DNA of 64,000 nt, taken from contig NC_088300.1 in assembly GCF_032854445.1 (NCBI RefSeq), positions 23,481,608-23,545,607 of the forward strand, written 5' to 3'. Positions 48,508 through 60,200 of the stretch are shown piece after piece; position 1 is the first letter of the stretch; every line of letters begins with the position of its first letter. This stretch comes from Liolophura sinensis (taxonomy: Eukaryota; Mollusca; Polyplacophora; Chitonida; Chitonidae). The translations under genes and the position numbers were made by a program. Under the pieces are notes generated by a model. It searched no databases, had not been told where the DNA came from, and saw only the letters and a list, made by a program, of their open reading frames with translations.

Positions 48508-48636
48508 TGACGGTCGTGGGTTTCCACGGGGCTCTGCCCGGTTTCCTCTCAGCATAATGCTAGCCACCGTCCGTATAAGTGAAATATTCTTGAGTACGTG
48601 TAAAACACCAATCAGATAAATAAATAAATAAATGTC
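48508..48636 (+). repeat. SINE family 1, 3' part
   Basis: GGTCGTGGGTTTCCACGGGG, CTCTGCCCGGTTTCCTCTCA, ATAAGTGAAATATTCTTGAG and GTAAAACACCAATCAGATAA with an ATAAATAAATAAA tail. Confidence 0.92.
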
Positions 48637-48726
48637 TCTGTGGCAGCGACAGCCTCTTGTATACAGGCCTGTTAAGCACGAGTAACTTGGCTCCTCGTGT
48701 TAACCCAGGAGGCTATTCTGTAAGGT

Positions 48727-48990
48727 GAAGTATTGAATGCGCAAATGCTGTTTAAGGCCGCGCTCAAGAGTTGTTCGCTTAAATGGCGGTCAGGTTTAAC
48801 CGCCGATCCCCGACGAAGTACTGAATATGCAAATGTTGTTTAAGGCCGTGCTAAAGCATTGTTCACTTATATGGCGGTCGGGTTTAACCGCCGACCTCCG
48901 ACGAAGTATTGAATGCACAAGTGCTGTTTAAGGACTGTGCTGAAGAACTGATCGCTTATATGGCGGTCAGGTTTAACCGACGATCTTCGC
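48727..48990. repeat. 88-bp tandem repeat, 3 copies
   Basis: GAAGTATTGAATGCGCAAAT, GCTGTTTAAGGCCG and ATGGCGGTCAGGTTTAACCG in shortened form recur three times with about 80-85% identity. GCGGT...ACCGC gives each unit a small hairpin. Confidence 0.95.
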
Positions 48991-49202
48991 CAAGTAGAGC
49001 CCTCATTGCTGCCTTGGAGCTGCACCCGAAACGATTCAGTCGCAGAGAGCCAGCCCTTTAACTACTGAGCCAGCGAGGACAACACTTGGAATGTTTACCA
49101 CTGTAGAATTCCCATGTGTCCATTCTAATAATGAAAATAAATTTACTGCTTATATGTAGGGGATATTCGATATACTTGAGGCTCAAGTATTAACATTGTT
49201 TA

Positions 49203-49233
49203 TGTCTTATGTTATGTTATGTTATGTTATGTC
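49203..49233. repeat. (TTATG)n microsatellite
   Basis: Five TTATG units in succession. Confidence 0.95.
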
Positions 49234-49239
49234 TTTATG

Positions 49240-50490
49240 TTTAACTTAGATAAACAGTTTATCAATGGGAAAACGATATACGCCCGGACAAGTTTTAGTT
49301 ATTTTTAATCCGTCTCAGGTATGGAATCTGACTGACAAGTTAAAATGTAACTTTCAAAACGCAGCTATAATCAGATTCATGAGAACGTCTGCCCGGTTGT
49401 CTTGATGCCTATCTTCACACAACGCAAAGAGCCAAACTGCGTTCCTTATTCATGCACATTTGCATATTCTATACAACCGTATTTCGTCCAATCGTAAATT
49501 TCAACACGAAATGGAATATCCCCTACTTCTTCCGAATAGTATATGTACATAGACATATTCCGAAACCAAAATTGTACTGCATGTAAGATGTCTTCATCCA
49601 CGCACTTTAATTATTGGGAGACACAGATCGATTTGTTATGTTTCTTCTAAAAGAAAGAGTGTGTAAGCAATAAGCTGTCCAAGAGTTGAAATGAAAGCTT
49701 TGCTAATAACTACATGTAGGCCTTACGGAAATCTTTGCACTGCAATGTCACGATTATGTACAGGTACAACTGCACCCACAAAAACTCTAATTAAAACAGT
49801 TTGTCGGTGGTGTGCTTGTCGTGTTAAAATCGTCTTGCAAAAACTCTAGGCTAGTGTGTATGCAAAAAAAAAATGTTTTCCCTTCTGTATACATCTTTGC
49901 CATACCTCTGCATGCGTTATTTAGAGCTAAACAGGATACATCCTTTTCACCGCAAGAGAGGTTTCGCTATATCACGTATACTTTCGCGGGGACCGATACG
50001 GGATGTCGCTTTTGAGCGGCCCGTTACGAATACCCATCGTACCCTGGACTTCACGTGTGTGTAGAACGATTATCTTGGAAGGTATTTTTTTCATTCTGCA
50101 AGGAACGTTATGGAGACCATTAGTATACCTTTGCTTGTTCTCGGTAGTAAATTTGACAAAAATTTTAGTTAAAAAATGAGCAAAAAACATTTGCTGATCA
50201 AGAGGGGCATCAACAACATATCCGTCTCGAAGTACGACGGAAATAACGAAAAATCAGTTTCCTCACCTTTGCACGCAAACAATTACGGTTATCTTATTCG
50301 TATCCGTATATGTTTAAGTAGACTACATTACAGCAAATGTTAATAAAACGTTAGGTTTTATCCGAACATGATGCAAGAGTTTAGTAATCCAATTTACACT
50401 TCGTCAGTATATTAAAGTCTATTAAAACCTTTTTGTTTAAGCAAAAGACCTTAGAGGAGTTTTGTGCCGAGCCCTGAGACTTTTACGCAG
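49240..50490. other. Intergenic stretch, nothing recognised
   Basis: Unique-looking sequence between the MOXD1-like and formin genes; no exon-like segments found. Confidence 0.35.
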
Positions 50491-50495
50491 GATAT

Positions 50496-50755
50496 ATTTA
50501 TTTATTTGATTTGTATTTTACGACATACTCCAGAATATTTCACTTACACGACAGTGGACAGTATTACAGTATGAGGAAAATAGGCACGAACCGGCGGAAA
50601 TACACGACCATCCGCAGGTTGCTGGTAGACCTTCCCACCGGAGAGCCCAACACAAGCTGGACTTGAACTCACGGCGACCGCACTGGTGAGAGGCTCCCGA
50701 GTCATTGCGCCGCGCTGGAGAGCTTTTACGCCCGCAGGCTACGGAGCCCCCCTAT
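50496..50755 (-). repeat. SINE family 1, full length, diverged
   Basis: TTTATTTATTTGATTTGTAT tail, TACTCCAGAATATTTCACTT, CCATCCGCAGGTTGCTGGTA, GGACTTGAACTCACGGCGAC and the head near TACGGAGCCCCCC. Confidence 0.9.
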
Positions 50756-53320
50756 AAGGCAGGAGGTAGCCTACCTAGCAATTTGAACGTGTTTGAGTGA
50801 ACCACCCTCGTACAAGTGTTAAAGATATCCTTGAGAACTTTTAAACCCCAAATACACAAGCGTACAAAAATAAATGAATGTACAATGTACATTACAAATG
50901 ACATCTCGATAATGCACAAAATCCCAATAAAAAGTAATCGATGAGGGAATGAATAAAATGGTGAGGTGTTAAAGAAATGCCACAGGAGAAGGTCTGTTGG
51001 AAGTTGCGGGATAACAAAGAGAGATAGCTTCCCACATTCGTCATTTCATTACATCGGTATGATTAGTCGTACTTAAACGAAATATATCGACGAATCGCCT
51101 GAACAGTACATATTCAAGTATCTGGATCCTGTATGCTTGTTTTTCAAATTTAATGAGTCCTAATTTCAGGCCAAACTGAGTAATATCTTCCAGAAGGATA
51201 CGTGCACACGTGCAAAGATTATCGGTTCAGAAATCTTAGGCATGACCATACAGGGGTTTGAACCACCGTATCCCCCCCCCCCCCCCCCCCACCACCACCT
51301 TCCTTCCTTCCTCACACATACACGATGAGGAAATTTTACATCTTTGACACTTTATGTTACAATTTTAACAGCTGTGTCCGAAAAGTAACATTTTAGACAT
51401 GTATTTACCAATTTGATTATCTTACACCAGGTTTGTAAAATCATCGCGAGATATCAATCAGTCAGGGAATACCTTTCTTATGATCACAATTCGCGCGTCC
51501 AAAACACATGCACACGTATACGGAATAACAGAAAACTTCACAACATGTATTTAAATATATTCATGTTTTAATCGTGTTTGTGAAAAAGTTTTATTGTTTA
51601 GGCTTTGTTTTATCCCTTTTAACAACAACCCGCTTTTTGTAATTTGTATACCCCCTTTCATACTGTTGGGCACGCTTATTTCGCAGCACTGTACCTTTGA
51701 AGAGTAAACCAATATCACTTTATTACCTGAAAAAAAATACTAAACAAAAAAAAAACTTAATGGATATAAAAATGTACTTAAACAAACCTGGAAAGACATA
51801 TGGTGAAAGTATAAATATTCTGTTGATCCTCAATATAACAGAAAAACATACAAAACTGGAATTGATCAATAGAGCTTAACCAAACATGTTTCTGCAGAAC
51901 AAATGACAGCCTTTTGTCTTAGGGGAAAAAAATCCCAAATTCTACAACTCGACATTAATTATCACCATGGAATCTCTTAACATAATTAAATAACATAATT
52001 ATAAATAACAGCAATTTAGTTTAAAATTTATAACCACCTCCACTTTATGAAAACTTAATCTATCAACAGTTTTGAGTAAAATACTTTTTACAAGGCAAAT
52101 CTTGTGTCTTTTACCTGAATTTTGGTATGTAAAAATGCACTAAATGTGCTTTAAAATGCTACTTTTGATGCCAATGGGTGGTGGAAGTCAGTTTCTGGAG
52201 TAAACCACTGACCTTTGGTAAGCTTTACTGGTGAACTTTTCCACCTTTGACCTATGTCATACTGCTGGAAGGCAATTATTTGGTCTCCAGTAAACTTCAT
52301 GCAAGACTACACCATAGACTGCCATCAACCAAGGCCCTTAGAATAATAGAAACAGGTGACAAATCCCTGATTGAGAATAGTACTGATTAAGATGCAGCTA
52401 CCATAGCCACTCACTCAAAATGGGTTCTTCCCTAACACAAGGGTTTGGAGATATTAATTAATGCGACAGTTATTGCATACTGATTGATAAACCAATTCCC
52501 ACTGATTAAACCAACATGTGTGATAAGTGGGAAACACATATATAAACTATCACATTACCTAACACAGATTAGCTAAGTATGGCTAACTAGCACCTGTTAC
52601 ATGCATAAAACTGACCAGCACCGAATGCTATCTACAGGCTAATTACAGTTCTAAAAGCCTCTATGATCCATAGGTCATTGCATATTTACATGTTTTGTAT
52701 ATATATTTTTTTCTGTCCATTATTGCCTCAGGTAGAGTTAACTCTATAAACAGCCATGAAATACTGCCATTTCTGTCAAGAGTCAGCAGTCTTTGGGGGT
52801 AATGGGAAGTCTCAGTATAAAGACTGGATAGAGTTCCACACACATCGCATCCCTCACTCTTTTAACTAGCAAGGTAAAAAAAAAAAATGTACTTGGCAAT
52901 TACTCCTTCACTTTTCAGATGTACAAAACACTTTAAAAAAACAACACTGTTTTCTTCCTTAACAGAGTAACAACATTCAACAAATTAGCCCCCATTTACT
53001 AGAATGTTGGAATAGCATACAAGTAAAATCCCTTTTTGTACAGTTGTATATTGTAGACTTTGTCTGTTGGCATAGAAGCACTATCATCCTGACATACATG
53101 CATTTGAATTGACTTCTTTCACCATGTCCTGAAGATATACATGTATGTAGCTTACTAGTGCCAGCCAATAAATTCACTTCTATTATTGCTTTTTAACTCA
53201 TGTTTTACTCACAACATGGTAGTCCGCTTAACAGACCTACAAAACTAAGCAAAGCCTGGAAGAAACCACTGCACAGTGCCTTGTATCTGAAATCCTGACT
53301 GAAAACCGGAGACCGTAAAG
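50756..53320. other. AT-rich intergenic stretch with a poly-C/CCTT tract
   Basis: About 20 C bases at 51271-51290, followed by ACC and CCTT repeats. A long formin 3' untranslated region may reach into the right side. No coding segment supported. Confidence 0.4.
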
Positions 53321-53322
53321 CA

Positions 53323-53515
53323 TTTTATTTATTTGACTGGTGTTTTATACCATACTCAAGAATACTTTACTTATACAATGGTACCCAGAATTAAAGTGGA
53401 AGAAACCTGGGCAGAGCCTGGGGGAAGCTCACAACCAGCTGATCATCCCCATGTTGCCGGCAGACTTTCCCACATAGAACAAGAGAGAAAGCCAGCACAT
53501 GGAACTCACAAAATG
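53323..53515 (-). repeat. SINE family 1 copy, diverged
   Basis: TTTATTTATTTGACTGGTGT, CATACTCAAGAATACTTTAC, GGGCAGAGCCTGGGGGAAGC and GAGAGAAAGCCAGCAC. The head is lost. Confidence 0.88.
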
Positions 53516-53785
53516 TTTTTAAAACTGAAAACAAAGACTGTGATAAGAATCTTTGCAGATATGGCAGTTAATCAACTGTAAAATTTTTTTTTTTTTTTGG
53601 TTGAAAGAAATAACTGGTATAGAATTCGCTCAAAATCAACATCTGACTGGACATTTTAAACATCGCTTCAATATGATGTTGGAACACTACATTTATACGT
53701 AGCAGAATAACTTCCCATATGTCCCGTCTGAATGACATTTGCAGTTTTAATAGCACAAAGTACACATACATCTGTACAGCTAATA

Positions 53786-53791
53786 TTTATT
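53786..53791 (-). terminator. Possible polyadenylation signal of the formin gene
   Basis: AATAAA on the minus strand about 430 bp past the formin stop codon. Several other AT-rich candidates exist nearby, so this is only the most canonical near one. Confidence 0.3.
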
Positions 53792-54221
53792 ACATCCTTC
53801 CACTCCACATCAAAATCATTTACTCAACCTTCATTCAATATCTTTGATTCCACCCATTCCCACTATTGCACTTTATATAACACGTACTGATTGCAAATAT
53901 TAAATAACTAATTATTCTCTTCTATAAATATTACCTATAAAATACGTTGCATATATACGTACAATGAAGGGCGACAAAATGATACAATCTGGACCTATTT
54001 ACAATGGAAAACAGATCTTGCACTAGTGAAGGAGACCTTTCTTCAGGTTTTTGACAGATCTTTCAGCAAACATCACTGGCTATGAAGATGAGTAAAATCT
54101 TTTTATATACAGTTATTATAAACAAAAATGTTTTAAAAAAAAATGTATGATGTGAAATTCATCTGAATGGAGTTCTCTTGGTGTATGTGCATAACATCCA
54201 CCTATTCCTGTCTAAACTAGG

Positions 54222-57200
54222 TTAAATTTTGCCTTTGGCAGCCAGTCTGTCTTTCTGCAAAGAGACAAAATAGAGGAAAAGGGAGGCGATGAATACTTTT
54301 TTCAGCATATAACATATCTAATCAGTCTTTTCCTGTTCAAAGTCATACCTATGGGGAATATGGCCTTCTTGTTGTACACAGGTAGCTTAACACAACATTC
54401 TGCCTAGAGCTGAGTGATTGGTGTTAACGGACTGCTCAAGAATTATTCCCTTTAAAGGCAGACAAAACACTACAATGAAGCATACATGTATATCAGATAA
54501 AATACCATTCAACATTATCCAGTAAAATCATTTCTATACAGCAGATTCTGCGGATGTCTGTAGTGATCCAGAGGGTATCAGTAAATCTTGGTGATTCTTG
54601 AACACAGATGGCAGGACAGAGATGCCTGACCAATAACAGTATTTATGCACCTTTCAAGCTGAAAAGTTTACAGTAAAAGAAATTAATGCATGATTAAAGC
54701 AAAAATAACATCTTACCAATCCACCTGCTTTCTTGGCCCTTGTAGTTGGGGTTATTTTTGATTTCTTCTCTTCCCGAATTTTCTTCACCTTGTTTTGAGC
54801 TTCTCTGCATCTGCAAGGAGATACCACCATGTTATAATATCTCACGTCTTGATGTAACAGGTTTAGTGACAATGTTCACATGCTCTCATAACTTGTGCTA
54901 TAATATCTCACATCTTGATGTAACAGGTTTAGTGACAATGTTCACATGCTCTCATAACTTGTGCTATAATATCTCACGTCTTGATGTAACAGGTTTAGTG
55001 ACAATGTTGACATGCTCTCATAACTTGTGCTATAATATCTCACATCTTGATGTAACAGGTTTAGTGACAATGTTCACATGCTCTCATAACTTGTGTTATA
55101 ATATCTCACATCCTGATGTAACAGGTTTAGTGACAATGTTGACATGCTCTCATAACTTGTGCTATAATATCTCAAGTCTTGATGTAAAAGGTTTAGTGAC
55201 AATGTTCACATGCTCTCATAACTTGTGCTATAATATCTCACGTCTTGATGTAACAGGTTTAGTGACAATGTTGACATGCTCTCATAACTTGTGTTATAAT
55301 ATCTCACATCTTGATGTAACAGGTTTAGTGACAATGTTGACATGCTCTCATAACTTGTGCTATAATGTCTCAAGTCTTGATGTAACAGGTTTAGTGACAA
55401 TGTTCACATGCTCTCATAACTTGTGTTATAATATCTCACATCTTGATGTAACAGGTTTAGTGACAATGTTGACATGCTCTCGTAACTTGTGCTATAATAT
55501 CTCAAGTCTTAATGTAACAGGTTTAGTGACAATGTTGACATGCTCTCATAACTTGTGCTATAATATCTCAAGTCTTGTTGTCAGAGGTTTAGTGACAATG
55601 TTCACATGCTCTCATAACTTGTGCTATAATATCTCACGTCTTGATGTAACAGGTTTAGTGACAATGTTGACATGCTCTCATAACTTGTGCTATAATATCT
55701 CAAGTCTTGTTGTCAGAGGTTTAGTGACAATGTTCACATGCTCTCATAACTTGTGTTATAATATCTCACGTCTTGATGTAACAGGTTTAGTGACAATGTT
55801 GACATGCTCTCGTAACTTGTGCTATAATATCTCAAGTCTTAATGTAACAGGTTTAGTGACAATGTTGACATGCTCTCATAACTTGTGCTATAATATCTCA
55901 AGTCTTGTTGTCAGAGGTTTAGTGACAATGTTGACATGCTCTCGTAACTTGTGCTATAATATCTCAAGTCTTAATGTAACAGGTTTAGTGACAATGTTGA
56001 CATGCTCTCATAACTTGTGCTATAATATCTCAAGTCTTGTTGTCAGAGGTTTAGTGACAATGTTCACATGCTCTCATAACTTGTGCTATAATATCTCACG
56101 TCTTGATGTAACAGGTTTAGTGACAATGTTCACATGCTCTCATAACTTGTGCTATAATATCTCAAGTCTTGTTGTCAGAGGTTTAGTGACAATGTTCACA
56201 TGCTCTCATAACTTGTGTTATAATATCTCACGTCTTGATGTAACAGGTTTAGTGACAATGTTGACATGCTCTCATAACTTGTGTTATAATATCTCACGTC
56301 TTGATGTAACAGGTTTAGTGACAATGTTCACATGCTCTCATAACTTGTGTTATAATATCTCACGTCTTGATGTAACAGGTTTAGTGACAATGTTGACATG
56401 CTCTCATAACTTGTGCTATAATATCTCAAGTCTTGTTGTCAGAGGTTTAGTGACAATGTTGACATGCTCTCATAACTTGTGCTATAATATCTCACGTCTT
56501 GATGTAACAGGTTTAGTGACAATGTTGACATGCTCTCATAACTTGTGTTATAATATCTCACGTCTTGATGTAACAGGTTTAGTGACAATGTTGACATGCT
56601 CTCATAACTTGTGCTATAATATCTCAAGTCTTGTTGTCAGAGGTTTAGTGACAATGTTGACATGCTCTCGTAACTTGTGCTATAATATCTCACATCCTGA
56701 TGTAACAGGTTTAGTGACAATGTTGACATGCTCTCGTAACTTGTGCTATAATATCTCACGTCTTGATGTAACAGGTTTAGTGACAATGTTGACATGCTCT
56801 CATAACTTGTGCTATAATATCTCAAATCTTGTTGTCAGAGGTTTAGTGACAATGTTGACATGCTCTCATAACTTGTACTATAATATCTCACGTCTTGATG
56901 TAACAGGTTTAGTGACAATGTTCACATGCTCTCATAACTTGTGCTATAATATCTCAAGTCTTAATGTAACAGGTTTAGTGACAATGTTGACATGCTCTCA
57001 TAACTTGTGCTATAATATCTCAAGTCTTAATGTAACAGGTTTAGTGACAATGTTGACATGCTCTCATAACTTGTGTTATAATATCTCACATCTTGATGTA
57101 ACAGGTTTAGTGACAATGTTGACATGCTCTCATAACTTGTGCTATAATATCTCACATCTTGATGTAACAGGTTTAGTGACAATGTTGACATGCTCTCATA

Positions 57201-60200
57201 ACTTGTGCTATAATATCTCAAGTCTTGTTGTCAGAGGTTTAGTGACAATGTTGACATGCTCTCATAACCTGTACTATAATATCTCAAGTCTTGTTGTCAG
57301 AGGTTTAGTGACAATGTTGACAAGCTCTCACAACTTGTTTTTAGACTAAAACTAAAATACATCTCATGACTCGATCACATGGACTACTCTGTTCCAGTTT
57401 TTTTTCTGTATTAAAGTACTAGTACCTCTAGTACAGTTTCTGTCACCAAACTCCTGCTTTTGATATAATACCAAAAATAGCTATAAGCAATATGAAGAGG
57501 TATGCGGCCTTCTTAAGAAGAAGTAGTAGTTCTTCCATGTAGAAGGAGGGTATAAGGGAGGAAAACACCAGAGGTGACATTTAACCCATACCAGTTGACT
57601 GGTACTGTACAGTTACATGTGCCTACTTCTAATAACTGAAGTTAACAGAACCATTTTCTCCCAAATGACTTACTCAGCACCAATGACTGATTTATTTATT
57701 TGGAATATTCAAATTACGTGACAGCCTTCTTGGTTTGTGGAAGACATCAAATACATAAATACATATTTCCCAAAGGAAATAGACCTTGACCAACAACCTT
57801 ACAGTTTACACTTCTCCTCAGAGAAAATCTCACCTCTGTTTAACCACTTTCTGTTGCTCCCTCTTCCATAAATCTTTAAAGTCTGAGGTGAATGATGTCC
57901 ACAAGGAGAAGAAGGTTTCTGGAGACACTTCAGTTTCTCCTGATCTAGGCGACACGCAGTAAAATACCGCGAGCTCTCCAAACCTGAATAAAAACATAAA
58001 TACAGTAACACACTGACAGCTCAACATAGAGTAATATATGTGCATTTACAGAAAACACTAACAACTCAATAACTATAATAACTTGTAACATAATTACAAG
58101 TTTTTGATCATTTCATATTTTTAACAGTCCTTGTGTGGACACTCTGAGACCTTGTATCTAAACCTGATACAGTAAAATACCTCAAGTTCCCAAAATATTA
58201 ACTCACTAACATATTACAACAAAAATAAAAAATCACCATTCTACCCTGCTGTTAGTTGCAGGCCCTGTGCAAATATACATATTAAATAGAGATGACCTTT
58301 CAAATAACATCAAATGTGTCACGCAACACACCTGCCGGTACATTTACCTCCCCAAATAATATCATTCCACGCTGTTTATTTCTACAAATAAAAAAATTTG
58401 AGTTTGTTTGTTAGATTTGCTTTTATGTTTAATACAAAGGCGAACTATAGAAATTTCCTACAGTAATAAAAGTGTTGATTATTTTGTACAGTTTATCGAC
58501 ATCACTTTTGATTTTACATTTTTAAACCCAGAGCCTATGATGTGGAAAAAACTCATTTGTTTTATGACGTTCCAATCTAAGCTCAGAGGTATGATGTCAT
58601 AATACATGTACAGTAAACTTCTACATTCCTACGTCACACAACAATAAGAAACGATGTCACACATATGCAGCTTTGAGGCAGCTAGGTCAACTGCAGTGGC
58701 CTAAGCTTATCGCTGATTGGTCTAAAAGCATCACCATCACCAAGCATCACAAAAATGGCAGTATGAAATATGCCATTTTTTCTTCATTTATGCACATTTT
58801 CTTCATTTTCTGGGACAGAATAAACACCTTCGTCATAGTGTTTGTTGTGTAATCCAAGACCCCTGGCCCTTATTTTATACCTCAAAATCCTCAAATTTGA
58901 CTCGGTACAAAACACCGTTCAGTGGTATAGGGATATGCAACCAATCTTATTGCATGGCATTTTAAATAACATGTCAGGATGGAACACAGATCTGCGTGAA
59001 TTAGTTGCTTTAAAAAACTAAAACATTTATGTAATTATATGTGGCTAAATTACATATACATATGCATTTCGGTGTATTATTTGTACATTTCAACAGCTAC
59101 ATGTATTAGTTTTAATTTACAAGGAGGTCCACAAAAGCCCTCCACAAAGGGAAGCAAACCTTGATTAACTGTGCCCTCTACCAACTAAAATAACAATAAC
59201 AGTGATTTCAATAACAATACATGCTATCATGAACAACCATAGTTGTTGTTATTAGGCAAAGGTCATGAGATGTAAGATTTGTCTCCCTTTGTATTAGGTT
59301 GGTTAAAGCGAAAAACAGTACCTGACTAATGTTTATGTCCACTGAAAGATTACCATCCAAAGTATCTTAAACAGGCATTATATATTTTTTTTCGTTTTTC
59401 TAAAAACCCAGTAAAAGTCTGGTGAAACTTCGTCTTCACACAGCTTCGGCATGTCTCCATTATCGACAGTAAGGTGACTTCATGTTTACTCTAGCTTTCT
59501 AACATCAAAGATATTTTCTGTATCATTGTCAAAGCAGTAGCCTATGGCAGATAAAAGGTGTGGACTTCGGCAATGAATGTTCAACTGATAAATAGCTTTC
59601 TTGGAAACTTCTTCCACTGTTTGAACTGTGATAAAGTAAGCCTATGGCTGATCTATATGCTTCCAAGATGAGAGCAGTGCTGACCTAGTTATCGTGGATG
59701 TCAGGGAAAGCACCTCGCCTTCAACATAGCGTTTCAATAGTTTTACTGTATTTTATAAAAGAAAACAGGCCTTGTATATGAAAAAGACAAAGAAGCAAAA
59801 TTTAAATTCTACAATTCTAATAAATTTAGAGAAAAAATAATTATTTCACGAGCATTCATTAATTTTAAGCATTGTCCAGTGCGATGCCATCTTATTCCCA
59901 TAAACCTTCGTCATCCCTAATGAATCTTTCACTGACTCTGATATTTGTTATTTATAAAATGCTGACTAAACACTAAAATGAGCAACAAAACATGTATTTG
60001 AATAATTTGAACAGTGTGTCTAAGTAGGCCTTGGGTTTACACAGGAGATGAATGCGGTGTGACATAATTTGTGATACCGTCGTTGAATATTACATGGCTT
60101 GTAAATCAACCACTTGTACATCAGTGGTGATCTGTAAACAGTACACACCTAGCCCACAACACTGTGTGAAATGGCCCTTTGGCTACACGAAACTTAATCG

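Noticed and set aside
54746-57349. An 867-codon plus-strand open frame of repeated 22-residue units
   Set aside because: It is produced by a 66-bp satellite whose unit length is a multiple of three and contains no stop in that frame. It begins antisense to a formin exon, and unit changes show no sign of codon-level constraint.
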